A stretch of DNA of 64,000 bases from Heterohyrax brucei. Taxonomy: Eukaryota > Chordata > Mammalia > Hyracoidea > Procaviidae. The translations under genes were made by a program, and so were the position numbers. The notes under the pieces were generated by a model. It was not told where the DNA came from. It saw only the letters and a list, made by a program, of their open reading frames with translations, and made no database searches. The stretch spans positions 72,215,833 through 72,279,832 of the forward strand of contig CM053141.1 of the NCBI GenBank assembly GCA_028571685.1, written 5' to 3'. Positions 22,321-32,874 of the stretch are shown here, one piece after another; within the stretch, counting starts at the first letter, position 1, and each line of letters starts with the position of its first letter.

Positions 22321-22445
22321 AAGGCCCTCCGCAATCCCGACGTCCTTCGTGAGACATCCCTAAGTGTATCACTCTTCCGCGCTTGTCCCCCTCACCACCC
22401 CGTCCCTCTGTCGTGTCCGCTCCTCTTTTACATGATTACTGTTCA
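22321..22445. other. CpG-dense patch
   Basis: About ten CpGs in 125 bases (CTCCGCAATCCCGACGTCCT, CTTCCGCGCTTG, CTGTCGTGTCCGCTCC), followed by MIR sequence. No open frame or known element; possibly a rapidly diverged L2 piece or an unmethylated regulatory site. Confidence 0.35.
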
Positions 22446-22467
22446 GTGCTCACGTATCCTCATCACT

Positions 22468-22712
22468 ATATAACACAGAAATTAAGATTGCAGACTTCGA
22501 TATTAAATAGATTCCAGTTTAAATCCTAATGCTCTTATCAATCCTGTGTCATTGGACTTAACAACCAAAGTCTCAGCTTTCATATTTATAAAATTGGAAT
22601 AGCTGTGATAATAATACATCTCCATAGGACTGTTGTGCCAATAAAATGAGTCAAATGTAAAATATCTAAGATAAATCCTATCACATAGTAAACAATAATA
22701 AATGTTATTATG
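22468..22712 (+). mobile_element. MIR SINE, near full length
   Basis: AGATTCCAGTTTAAATCCTA, TCATATTTATAAAATTGGAA, ATAATAATACATCTCCATAG, ATCACATAGTAAACAATAAT trace the MIR from core to tail. Confidence 0.7.
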
Positions 22713-22914
22713 GGTTTTTTTTACTATTAATATTTAAAGAATAGTGCCCCGGTTGTAGAAAATGAGTCCATTTGAAGATTTGAGTAAAATGATTATTATT
22801 TTCTTCTTTTTCATGTAATTCTAAAGGAATCATGGAAGCTCTGAAGCCATCCCCTGGCCTCAGTTTAGAGATATCTCAGTGCAGAGTATGCCTCAGCTTC
22901 CAATAAGATTATGT

Positions 22915-23025
22915 GATTCTCCAAGGCAGAAATCATGCCTTTCAAGTCTTTCTCCTCCACCACCGCACCTATCAGAGTGCCTTGGGCTTGAAAAAATGCT
23001 CAATAAATGCTTGGAGATTTGTTGA
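22915..23025 (+). mobile_element. L2 3' terminus
   Basis: GCCTTGGGCTTGAAAAAATG and CTCAATAAATGCTTGG match the L2 end. Confidence 0.65.
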
Positions 23026-23407
23026 TGCCAAATTTTCATTCTCCGATGAATGCTGGAATCAGGCTCTAAAAATTTTGACCTCATTTTCTTTATTAATTTA
23101 GGAAAAAATGAGTTTTGCTTTCAGATACCAGGGGACTTGATGCTAGTACTACTTTTACCCAGAGCATGAGTTATCAATTCCAAATGGGACTGTTAGTCTC
23201 CAGTTCTGTGCCCAGTTCCAAGGAAGGACAGTCAGGTCTTTAAGCCAAGTCACACTAGCTGGGAGGAGAGCATGTTCTCAGCCAGCTCCTGGAGCACAAG
23301 TTCTTTATGTCTGTTCTGACAACCAGATGCCATGGTGGCTTGCTGCAGCTGCTCACATTAGGTCAAATTTGCAGTATATTAATTTATATCACACCCAGCT
23401 TTTCCTA

Positions 23408-23580
23408 GTCCCTGGGTGGTACAAATGGTTCACGTGTTCAACTGCTAATCAAAAGGTTGGAGGTTTGAACCCACCCAGAGATGCTTCCAAAGAAAGTTTA
23501 GTGATTGGCTTCTGAAATATCAGCCATTGAAAAAACCCAGTGGAGCACAGTTCTACTCTGACACATGTGGGGTGTGCTTT
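23408..23580 (+). mobile_element. AfroSINE, third form, tail lost
   Basis: AGTCCCTGGGTGGTACAAAT, AAAAGGTTGGAGGTTTGAAC and CCACCCAGAGATGCTTCCAA give a clear tRNA-Asn-like head; CAGTTCTACTCTGACACATG ends the recognisable part. Confidence 0.88.
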
Positions 23581-25495
23581 GCTAACTGGGCTAGATATTG
23601 AGCCAAAAATTCAATCAGAACTCTGACAATAATTAACTCATATGACCTGAATGCCTTTGTTAATGTAGACGCAATGTAAACATATGTTCCTTTATCCAAA
23701 GGATTTGATAAAAGGGATGTTTGTCAAGGTGTGAGTGTAGTCATGTGACGTGAACACACATTTTGCCCCTTCCTCCCCCCGCCTTCCCCTTCTTTCAGGA
23801 TCTAATTACTGTCTTTTCACCTCCGCATTCCTACTGTTTAACAGTGGTAGACGAACACTGGATACTGGCTGGAAATAGCGTATCTTTTTCTGTTCTGTTG
23901 AAATTAGTTTCTACCTTTCTTCAAGAAATCCACAGATTACTTATGCACTAACTAATAAAATGCAGGCTACAAAAGCAAATACACTAGCTAAAGCAAATAA
24001 AACTCAAAACATCTTTTTACAGATCCTGTAAGTACGAAACTTTGGACTTCAACTTTTTTGTTCCCTTTTCATTTTTTAACAACATACGTGACCAATTCTA
24101 AGCAGTTTCTATTCCCTGAGCCTTTTGGTTCTTTAAACTAAGTGGTTTGGGTAACCTGCACACAAGGACACCAGGCGGACTGGTGAGCAGGCTTGGACTT
24201 GTGTGAAACACTTCTGAAGCATAAGAGGTGAGTATGGGGAGAATTACAAGCTGATTTTGCCGATCCTGGCATTCTGGCCTGCACTATCTTCTTACTTAGG
24301 AGTAAAGAAGTACAAACTCAGGTCTAGGAGCTTGCATGACAGAGGGCACAAATAACTAATACCCTTCCAGCACAGACGTTCTACAGTGGCCTTAACAAGT
24401 AGAAATGAATGGAAGGCAGCCTCCAATGCACCGAGGGGTACATGCGTGCACACACTTGCACACCCACTTCCCAAACTGACATAAAACTTCTACACGTGGT
24501 ATCTCTGAAAACACACTTGTAAAAATGACTTGGAAAGATTCTTGAACCCCAACTCTTGGTCTCTCCACTCCCACAAATAAGCTTATTCTCCCCACTTCTC
24601 TTCAGCACCCTTGTCTGAAAGTAGAGACCCTCCAGACAGAGAGTTTGGAACAGCAGAAGCATTCGGGCTCCCTGAAGTTGCCCTGTGTCTTTCTTCCCAT
24701 GCTCCCACGCACACCCTTCCTCCTGTAATGCCAGCAAGAAATCTGGGCTTTCTCTAGTTTGTTCCTTACCCCTTAACGTTTGCTAACTTCAGAGGCCTAC
24801 GTGGTCACTGGTGAGTTAAACTTTCTGCTGTTTTACCCTACCCCGCCCCTCAATAACCGTGCTAATGAATAACTTAGCTTAGGAGACTGATAAAAAGACC
24901 CAATCAGTAACAGCTTGTATTGAGAACAAAGCTTTGGCTTAATAAGGAGAACAAGGAGCCAGATGGATGAAAGGACAAAACTGGGCCAAAGTCTACAGTC
25001 CCTGTTCAGGCAAAGTGGGTGGATTCAGGGTATGCTAGCGGAGAAAATTATCCCTGCTTCTGACTCCCATTGACAGAGCTGGACTCCCCACTTTCCATTC
25101 CCTGTACAGCTCTAACAAGCAACCTGAAGTCTGGCTAGAAGCCAGCAAGACTTGGCAAACTCAACAATCAAGATGCCACTTTTCCTGGTTCACAGTATCT
25201 CTCACTTTCTAAATATAAATATTCCTCCTTCCAAACTATGGTAATTAAATTTTCTAAGCAAAAAAAAATCTTTCCAGACAGTGGGTAGACAAAGTACATC
25301 CTGCAACTGTGTTCTCATCCGTCTTGGTACCGGGCACCCTTCCACCATGCTGCCTGTGCCTCATACAATGACATTGTGCTGAAGCGACTTCAGACGCTGC
25401 AGCCACAGGAACGGGGCTCAAGTACTCACATCTCTGCTGCTTCCCTGGGGATATGATAACAGGGGCGCCATTCTCTTCTCTGCCCATCACAAGGC
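23581..25495. other. Longest stretch without a recognised repeat
   Basis: About 1.9 kb. A 118-codon minus-strand frame (24737-24381) has a Cys- and Arg-rich sequence without domain signature or codon bias and is probably chance. 24840-24960 holds TAAT, GATA, CCAAT and ACAAAG motifs close together, which is weak evidence for a regulatory element. Confidence 0.35.
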
Positions 25496-25502
25496 AGAAG
25501 AG

Positions 25503-25567
25503 TCAGTGGTGGTTCAGTGGTGGCATTCTTGCCTTCCATGTGGAAGACTCGGGTTTGAGTCCTCCCA
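25503..25567 (+). mobile_element. tRNA-Gly-type SINE, head only
   Basis: GTGGTGGTTCAGTGGTGGCA, TTCTTGCCTTCCATGTGGAA and GACTCGGGTTTGAGTCCTCC align base by base with a tRNA-Gly(GCC) gene (A box, anticodon region, B box). No acceptor-stem closure and no mature 3' end, so not a functional tRNA. Confidence 0.8.
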
Positions 25568-26534
25568 TCATCACTACCACCACTGCCTCACCGTTAACCA
25601 GCACCCCAATTATCAGCAAACACTTATCATCTCTACCTCTTACAGTCAAGCGTTCTATAGTTAGCCTTCTATTACACTCAGCTGGAGAAAAGAAATCATT
25701 CCAACTGCTTGACTGCAACGTCATAATTTAGCCTTCTTTCCTCTACTTCTTAGGAAGGTGCAGGGAGTTACATGGCACTCTGATGACAAGAGGAGAAAAT
25801 GGAAAATAAGATAGAGGAAAACAAAGGACAGTTAGGGAGAGGAAGAAACAGAAGTGAGTAGACAGAAAAGACAGGTCAAGAGGGAAGCAGTCACCCACCT
25901 CCCCTGTCCCTGTTTCTCAAGAGTAAAATCACCTCTTCCTGATAATAGCTTGGCTGCACGAGGTCTGATCTTCTTGTCCCTTCGCTTGATAAACTGCACA
26001 CTCCATCAGTTGGTCTGGTGACTTGAAACTGCTCAGAAATGTGGTCACAGTGTATCTCCCTTTCAACTTTTGTCAACAAGCTCCTCTACAGAACTTCGAG
26101 TGACCCATTTCTAAGTGGCCCTGCTTTGCTCCAAATGGGAAAAATAAAGACAATTTCAAAATCTGGAATCATTGTTCTATCAACTCAACAAAACACTGTT
26201 TAAAAAACAGACTCTAATTTCCATGGTAACACCTCTGGCCAGGGGCCAGTTCTAACTTTTTATTTTAGATGCAGAGTTTATATTGATGATCTTCTAATAA
26301 TGCTATAAATAGCTTTGTGGGCTCAAGGTTTTAAAAGAATAAATTAGATGTTGTGTCCCTCATTATGGTAGTTGAATAGTTATAAAGAAAAAAATGGGAG
26401 AAATTTTTCAATGTGAATTCTCTGTCAGTAAATTTTAAGACATCTTTTCTTTCTATCCAACATTCTCATCCTTATAATACCACCAGCTCAGCATATCTGG
26501 CACACAGAGCCCTTCTTTTCATAACAGCATAAAA
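25568..26534. other. No recognised element; possible regulatory segment
   Basis: 25787-25890 is purine-rich. 26217-26230 (ATTTCCATGGTAAC) resembles an RFX X-box, and 26303-26312 (CTATAAATAG) is a perfect MEF2 consensus; both lie in non-repeat DNA. Confidence 0.35.
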
Positions 26535-26736
26535 GCCGATTGTCAGGAAGTTGATTCTGATAGAAGTTGATTGTGTATATCAGAGTAGAACTGAGCTCCA
26601 TAGGGTTTCTAATGGCTGATGTTTCAGAAGTAGGTTGCCAGGCCTTTCTTCTGAGGTGTCTGTGTGTGGCGTCGAATCTTCAGCTTCTGAGCTGGCAGAG
26701 GCATGCTTTAACCATTTGTATCACCTAGGAATTCCA
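26535..26736 (-). mobile_element. AfroSINE, third form
   Basis: CTCCATAGGGTTTCTAATGG, CTGATGTTTCAGAAGTAGGT, TTGCCAGGCCTTTCTTCTGA, and the head CACCTAGGAATTCC. Confidence 0.85.
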
Positions 26737-26744
26737 TATCAGTG

Positions 26745-27308
26745 TGTTGTTGTTAGGCGCTGCCAAGTTGATTCCAACTCAGAGAAACCCTATGCACAAC
26801 CAAACAAAACACTGCCCAGTCTGGTGCCATGTCCACAGTGGTTTTTATGCTTAAGCCCACTGTTGCAGCCACTGTGCCAATTCATCTCATTGAGAGTCTC
26901 CGTCTTTTTCAAGGACCCTCTGCTCTACCAAATATGAGGTCCTTCTTCCGGGACTGATTCTTCCTGACAACATGTCCAAAGTATGTAAGACACAGTCTTG
27001 CCATCTTTGCTTCCAAAGAGCACTCTAGTTAGACTTCTTCCAGAACACGTTTGTTCTTAGGGTGTTTCATGGTCCATTCAACAATATTCTCCAACACCAC
27101 AATTCAAAGGCGTCAATTCTTCTTCTGTCGTCTTTGTTCGTGGTCCAGCTTCCGCATGCACAAGATGTGATTGAAAATATCATGGCTTGGGTCAGGTGCA
27201 CTTAAGTCCTCAAGGTGACATCTTTACTTTTTGATACTTTAAAGAGATCCTCTGTAGCAGATTTGCCCAATGCAATGTATCTTTTGATTTCTTGACTGCT
27301 GCTTATGT
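26745..27308 (-). mobile_element. RTE-clade LINE, 3' end fragment
   Basis: Same region as the copy at 541-1163. The minus strand covers the RT C-terminal tail and the 3' end; in plus view GTTGTTGTTAGGCGCTGCCA, CCACTGTTGCAGCCACTGTG, GGGTCAGGTGCACTTAAGTC and TTGATTTCTTGACTGCTGCT. Truncated and decayed. Confidence 0.85.
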
Positions 27309-27511
27309 ATCAGTGAGGGGATTAAATAAACCTTTACAAAATTTTATTCATCTGAAAGGGTAGATGAAAGAGACAGCCAGCTATTTTCCATGGATGGGGG
27401 AAGGCAGTACCCTAAAAGTCAAAAAATCCCAAGGGAGCCTTGAGACACAGGGGTTTCTTCCTTCCTGATCCCAGAGAATACATCCTTAGTTCTACTAGGA
27501 AATAAGAGGGT

Positions 27512-27958
27512 ATCCTAGGCTGACTCTCTACGGGAACAAAACTGATGAAGCACATGTAGAGAAAGAGAGAGAGACAGATTTAGTTCAAGGAAATGGATCA
27601 TGCAATTGTCTTGATTGGCAAGTCCCGAATCCATGAGTCAGGCAGCAGCCTAGAGGCTTCTTCTAACTCACTGTTTGCAGGGGCTGATGAACCCAAAATC
27701 AGTAGGCTGAAGGCTTCTCACATCTCAAAAACTGGAGCTTAGAAGATTACTAGATGAATGCAGGATCAAGAGAGAACTAGCTTTGCCAGAACATTCATTT
27801 GTATCATGAATGCAGGCCACAACCTCAGTGAAACTCCTCTTCCATGTGGTTAGCTGCTTACATCAGATCACAAAATAGGACACGGTATATAGTGTCTGCC
27901 AAACCACTGAGAATTATAGCCTCACCAAGTTGACATGTGACATTAACCATCACAGTAG
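27512..27958 (-). mobile_element. LTR, ERVL (MLT2)-like
   Basis: The right edge, AAGTTGACATGTGACATTAA followed by CCATCACAG, is the reverse complement of the TGTGATGGTTAAT.. start of MLT2-type LTRs. The left edge (CTAGGCTGACTCTCTACGGG) matches their end, and GAAAGAGAGAGAGACAGATT matches the region before it. Solo, with no internal sequence seen. Confidence 0.7.
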
Positions 27959-28546
27959 GTGACACATGCCTGTCTCTCCCAACAACAATGGCTAAATTCT
28001 GAAAAAAGGGAAGAAGCTTCCGTGATTTCACCTTTCTAATTTCCCTGAATCAGTAATCCCATGTTGAGAACAGAGAGCACATATTTAAAATGAGTTTGGG
28101 ATTTGTGCCAAGGAGGTGGACTTTGGAAATTCATTGTGTATATAGGTGGCTGTCACCTGTCTGCCAGGGAGGGGCTATCAGAAAGAATAGTAGTAGCACT
28201 GCAGATGTTAACATCAGGCCCACAGAAAGATCCAATGGCAAAGGTCCTTCAAATCCCTGACTTTCATGCTCGTAACACCTTCAGCAGCACCCTGCATTAG
28301 TTTTATGTTGGCAGCACCTGTCAGGTGATATGTGCACAACTTCCAGCCATGGGTACCCAGAGGGCACTTACATGTGAGGGCTCTAAGTTGTAATTCTACC
28401 TCTTCATACAGTAGAGACAGAATAATGTGAGTCAGTAAGTGAGGATGAAGTTAATACAAGGCTGGTGTTGAATCTGTTATCTTTTGTATTTAAAGGAAGA
28501 GGAACACCAGTTACACATATTCATGTTTCCAAATACATACTTTTTC
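27959..28546. other. No recognised element
   Basis: About 590 bases unassigned; the 65-codon frame at 28103-28300 has no family features. Confidence 0.4.
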
Positions 28547-28741
28547 AGTTGCTGTTGAATCAGTTCCAACTCATGACAACTCTAAGTGTGTCAAAGTAGA
28601 CCTGTGCTCCACGGTGCTTTCAATAGCTGACTTTCTGAAAGTAGATCTTCTGACCTTTCGTCCAGGATGACTCTGGAGGGACTCCAACTTCCAACTTTTC
28701 AGTTAGCAATGGAGCACAGTAACTGCACCATTGAGGGGCTC
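28547..28741 (-). mobile_element. AfroSINE, third form
   Basis: TCAGTTGCTGTTGAATCAGT, GCTGACTTTCTGAAAGTAGA, TCTTCTGACCTTTCGTCCAG, and the head ATTGAGGGGCTCC. Confidence 0.85.
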
Positions 28742-28750
28742 CAAATGCGC

Positions 28751-28902
28751 AAAACCTATTGCCGAACCCACACTCGACTCATAGTGACCCTATGGGACTG
28801 AATAGAACTGCCTCATAGGGTACCAAAGGAGCAGCTGGCTTCTTTGAACTGCTGACTTTGTTTAGTAGCTGAGTTCTTAACCAGTGTTCCACCAGGGCTC
28901 TT
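28751..28902 (-). mobile_element. AfroSINE, short form, with 9-base target duplication
   Basis: Flanked by CAAATGCGC (28742-28750) and CAAATGCAC (28903-28911). It landed immediately next to the preceding SINE. Confidence 0.88.
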
Positions 28903-28977
28903 CAAATGCACTATGGTAGCTAACTGCCCAACAAACATCCCACTGCAGATGACGCAACTTCACAGTGAACATGTAGG

Positions 28978-29160
28978 GTCTGGGTCTCAACATTTTACTG
29001 TGCACCTTTGTCAAGTTACTTAATCTCTCTGAACTTTACTACCTTTTGTAAAATGGAGATAATTATTATTTATAGCTCATAAAGTTGTTGAGATTCTTAG
29101 ATGCACTAATGCTTGTAAAGCTTTTACCATAACATTAAATACAAGGAAAGCAACTGTATG
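28978..29160 (+). mobile_element. MIR SINE
   Basis: ACCTTTGTCAAGTTACTTAA, TCTCTCTGAACTTTACTACC, TTGTAAAATGGAGATAATTA and AGCTCATAAAGTTGTTGAGA follow the MIR consensus closely. Confidence 0.85.
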
Positions 29161-29429
29161 AATAGTTTAGTTATGATAAAAAAAAATGGTTAAAATGTTC
29201 CAAGTATGACTGAAGGTTTTGGAATATTATCATCAAGGAAGAATGGGAAAAGATCAAAAAGAGGAAGAAAGGTTTCCATCGATCGTTTTCTCAGGAAATA
29301 TACTCAAGTACCCTGGCCTCTAATTTAAAATTATTTTTAATGAAATATTTCAGACTACAGAACAGAAGTTTTGTCTCCCAAACCTGTATTTATTACTTTG
29401 ATAATATTTTGGCAGTTGATGGGTCAACA

Positions 29430-29640
29430 AAACTGCCATCCATGGAACAATTCCAGCTTATGTGTTTTTGTAAATACAGGTTATAAAACTCTTTGCTTTA
29501 GACTCATTTCTTTATATGTTATTTGTGGCAACTGTACTGCTAAGATAAGAGTTCAGAAGTTGCAACAGGGACTATATGGCCCATAAAACCTAAAATATTT
29601 ACTATCTGGCTTTTTACAGAAAAAGTTTGTCAGTTACTGT
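29430..29640 (+). mobile_element. hAT-Charlie non-autonomous DNA transposon (MER20-like)
   Basis: TTGCAACAGGGACTATATGG, CCCATAAAACCTAAAATATT, TACTATCTGGCTTTTTACAG and AAAAAGTTTGTC are the right half; TGTTTTTGTAAATACAGGTT is the left half. The exact family name is from memory. Confidence 0.7.
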
Positions 29641-29654
29641 TCTCTGGCCCGAAG

Positions 29655-29818
29655 GGAGAAACACTGCTGGCATAGTGGTTAACTGCTACAACTGCTAACC
29701 GAAAGGTTGGCAGTTGGAATCTACCAGGTGCTCCTTGGAAACTCAATGGAGTAGTTCTACTGTGTCTTACAGGGTCACTATGAGTCAGACCCAACTCAAC
29801 AGCAGTGAGCTCTGGTTG
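29655..29818 (+). mobile_element. AfroSINE, short form
   Basis: CACTGCTGGCATAGTGGTTA, AACTGCTAACCGAAAGGTTG, GTGCTCCTTGGAAACTCAAT, ACTATGAGTCAGACCCAACT. Confidence 0.9.
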
Positions 29819-29828
29819 GGTAGCTTGA

Positions 29829-30158
29829 AGGAGCCCCAATGGCACATTAGTTAAGTGCTCAGCTGACAACTGAAAGGTTGGCACCTTGAACTCACTCAAC
29901 AGCTCTGCTGGACAGACACTTGGTGACCTGCTTCCATAAAGGTTACAGCCAACAAAACACTGTGAGGCAGTTCTACTCTGTCACATGGGGTTGCTGTGAG
30001 TCAAAAACAGCTTGACGGCCCTCAACAACAGTCCAGCCTGCTATAGAACACTAATAATATTTCAACACAGCCTGTATTGATACAGCTTTTGTGTAGGAAC
30101 AACTACGTAATTTGTGGAGCTCACTGTGGAATCTTTTGTTCAAACATTACAAAGAATT
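29829..30158 (+). mobile_element. Long-form AfroSINE with an extra private 3' segment
   Basis: 29829-30029 is a long-form AfroSINE (head GGAGCCCCAATGGCACATTA; centre TGACCTGCTTCCATAAAGGT; tail AAAACAGCTTGACGGCCCTC). The next 130 bases (CAGCCTGCTATAGAACACTA to TTCAAACATTACA) are not AfroSINE, yet they follow the same SINE tail again at 32.50-32.63 kb. Between the two copies, identity is about nine in ten by eye from AAAGGTTGGCAC onward. Confidence 0.75.
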
Positions 30159-30451
30159 TTAAAGACACAGACAACAGATCACTAAATCATGGGAGAGGGA
30201 TCTTCTGAGTGTGGAACCTGGTGTGACTGCAGAGAGGACACACCATGAGCCAGCTCTAACTTTGTGTTCTCTGGAGTTCATTCCCTAGTATAAACTCTAT
30301 TCACATTTTCACCCTTCCAGTGCTCTTGAACAAAACCTAGAATAAAAAATGAAAACATTACCAAAGGTTATGCCATAAAATAATTTTGATGAAATGGCAG
30401 AAGCATTGTCTATTGATGGGACAACTGTTCATTTGAAACACCCTCCCACTG

Positions 30452-30592
30452 GAGCACCAGTGGCACAGCAGCTAAGAGCTGTGGCAAGGCACAGTTGCTA
30501 ATCGAAACATAAGCAGCTCAAATCCACCAGGCGCTCACTGGAAACCCTGTGGGGCAGCGTCACTATAAGTCAGAACGGACTCAGCAGTACTG
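30452..30592 (+). mobile_element. AfroSINE, short form, internally deleted
   Basis: ACTGGAGCACCAGTGGCACA head; TCCACCAGGCGCTCACTGGA and AACCCTGTGGGGCAGCGTCA show the deletion of the TCTACTCTGTCCTATAGGG stretch; CTATAAGTCAGAACGGACTC tail. Confidence 0.82.
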
Positions 30593-31234
30593 CTTTTCTT
30601 TTTCCCTTTTCCTTTTTTTTCAGTTCCTTCAGATGGCAACACGTTTTCCCTCTTCATACTAGACTTTTGTCCTGGGTTTGCTCTAATTTCTTAATGTCAT
30701 TTGACTAACTATGACATCTACTGTGTCAATATTGGTTAGTTGACAGAGAGAGCTGTATTTGGTATTTGGAGTCTGACATCATTAATGTATTTTTTCTTGA
30801 ACAAAAAACAAGGCCCTTGGTATTTTTAACCTTGTGAAACTAGAAATTCTCTCCTAAAGGCCAGAATAGGAACACTGAACTTGTTGGAGGCAAGAGTTTG
30901 AAACAGTAAAAATAATTACTCAAGTTGACTTTTTCTCTGCGCCCCTCCCCAACTTCTGTAAAATATCACCTTCCTTTCAGGTTCCTAATTTATAGTTTTG
31001 CTTTTTTTAGTCTTTTTTTTTTTTTTTTTAAAGAGACCTACACAGTTCTTTATATGTTTTTAAGACATTTAAACACATCTGTACCCCAAAAGTTGGGATT
31101 TAATAAGACTAAAGGATCCAAGATCAGCTAGGAAATAATCCTGATCATCCAGCGAAATGGGATATAAATCATCAACTTCACTCTTAGTTTATTTCATTTA
31201 TACTCCAAAGATGTGTGGGATAAGGCACCCAAAA
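30593..31234. other. No recognised element; pyrimidine tracts
   Basis: Pyrimidine-rich at 30593-30621 and a long T-run at 31013-31029. Otherwise unassigned. Confidence 0.4.
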
Positions 31235-31391
31235 CCAGACACACTGCCACTGAGTCAATTCTGACTCATAGTGACCCTAGAGGACAGAGTAGAACTGTTC
31301 CATAGAGTTTCTAAGGAGTACCTGGAGGATTTGAACTGCCGACCTTTTGGTTAGCAGATGTAGCAGTTATCCACTACACCGCCAGGGTTTT
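31235..31391 (-). mobile_element. AfroSINE, short form, well preserved
   Basis: CACTGCCACTGAGTCAATTC, GACCCTAGAGGACAGAGTAG, GGATTTGAACTGCCGACCTT, TTGGTTAGCAGATGTAGCAG, ACACCGCCAGGGTTTTC. One of the closest copies to the inferred consensus. Confidence 0.92.
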
Positions 31392-31872
31392 CATATAAGG
31401 TCCAGCAGAATTAAAAAGAAGGCCAAACAGGTCCTCATTAGGTCACCATCTTCCAAATTCAGATTTTGTCCCTGGGACAGGCAAGAATGGCAAAGCCAAT
31501 GTTGTCACCAGAAGTAGATTTCTTTCTCAGGCAATCCTTCTAACCTCTCCTTCCCTACAAGCTTTGCAAGGCCAACATAGGAACAAAAGATTTGAAAATT
31601 AATGAGGAGACAAGCTCGCCTCTCAGCCTCTCCTGTGCCTCTACACACCTCATCACAACTCAGGTTATCTGTTTTCAGCCCCTTGAAGCCAGGAAACTTT
31701 ATGTGAGTAAATTGGTTGACAGTCAAGCTTTCATGTTTCCACGACTCATCCTCCTTGACCCCCACCCTTTGCTTGTCATTCATTGATTTGTTTGATTTGC
31801 TCAAAGAATTAGTGTCAGACTGCCTGAGGTGGCTCACCACTTTTTACTCATCTCAACTTCCTCTTGCTCTTA

Positions 31873-32202
31873 GCTGTTGTGGGTTGGTGCCCAACACACG
31901 GCAATACGATATGCAGCAGAACAAAATATTGCTCAGTTGTATGCCATCGCCGTGAATGCTTGTGGATTGGACCATTGTGATCCACAGGGTTTTCACTGGC
32001 TGATTTTTTAGAAGTAATCTCCAGGCCTTTCTTCCTAGTCCATCCTAGGCTGGAAGCTCCCCTGAAACCTGTCCAATATCCTAGGAACACAAGTCCACAC
32101 TGACAGACATGGTAGCTGTGCATGAGGTAGACTGGCCAGGAATTGAACCCAGATCTTCTACGTGGAAGACTAGAATTGTATCATAGAACCACTATTGACC
32201 CT
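31873..32202 (-). mobile_element. tRNA-Gly-type SINE, full length
   Basis: Full architecture in plus view: RTE-like tail (TGTTGTGGGTTGGTGCCCAA), centre (TTGTGATCCACAGGGTTTTC, CTTTCTTCCTAGTCCATCCT), GACAGACATGGTAGCTGTGC, then the reverse-complement tRNA-Gly head (GGCCAGGAATTGAACCCAGA, TAGAATTGTATCATAGAACC). This is the reference copy for the family in this window. Confidence 0.85.
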
Positions 32203-32214
32203 CATTACAACTTA

Positions 32215-32870
32215 CATGCATGTAAGTTTGTAAAGTTATCTAAATTTTCTGAAACTTAAGTTCAACCTTTCTAAACTGAGATAGCTACCTCATAGGTCCC
32301 TTGGAAATCCTGGTGGCATAGGGATTAAGTGCTATAGCTGATAATGGAAAGGCTGGCACTTTGAACTCACTCAACAGCTTTGCTGGATAAATGCCTGGTG
32401 ACCTGCCTCCATAAAGATTACAGCCAAGAAAACACTATGGGACAGTTTTACTCTGTCACATGGGATTGCTATGAGTCAAAAACAGCTTGACAGCCCTCAA
32501 CAACAGCAGTCCGGCCTGCTATGAAACACTAATAATATTCCAACACAGCCGATATTGATGTAGCTTTTGTGTAGGAACAACTACGTAATTTGTGGGGCTC
32601 ACCGTGGAACCTCTCATTCAAATATTGCAAGATGTTAGCAATTCGAATCTTCCAGGCACTCCTTGGATGCTCTGTGGGGCAGTTCTACCCTGTCCTACAG
32701 GGTCACTACAAGTCAGAATTGACTCAACAGCAGTGGGTTTGGGTTTTTTGGTCATAAGTCTCTTGTGAGGATGAAATGTATTAATACATTTAAAAAACAC
32801 AAATGGGGTGTTTGTTTTAATACAAAGCACTTACATAAGTGCTTGATGAATGTTAGCTATTATTATTTTT
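32215..32870 (+). mobile_element. MIR SINE split by a composite SINE insertion
   Basis: 32215-32303 (TAAAGTTATCTAAATTTTCT to AGCTACCTCATAGG) and 32752-32870 (CTTGTGAGGATGAAATGTAT to GTTAGCTATTATTA) are consecutive MIR parts. The duplicated target TCATAGGTCCCTTG (32290-32303) / TCATAAGTCTCTTG (32752-32765) marks the insertion. Confidence 0.82.
32304..32751 (+). mobile_element. Composite AfroSINE: short form carrying a long form plus private tail
   Basis: 32304-32351 is a short-form head (GAAATCCTGGTGGCATAGGG). 32352-32631 is the second copy of the long-form body plus private 130-base tail seen at 29.88-30.16 kb. 32632-32751 is the rest of a short-form AfroSINE (TTAGCAATTCGAATCTTCCA to GGGTTTGGGTTTTTTGG). 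The whole lies in one MIR target duplication. Confidence 0.75.
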
Positions 32871-32874
32871 TAAC

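Noticed and set aside
24381-24737. 118-codon minus-strand frame as a gene
   Set aside because: No domain, no codon bias, overlapping frames in the same region, and no splice or promoter context.
25503-25567. Functional tRNA-Gly gene
   Set aside because: A and B boxes are recognisable, but the acceptor and other stems do not pair properly and the sequence continues as in the Gly-type SINE family.
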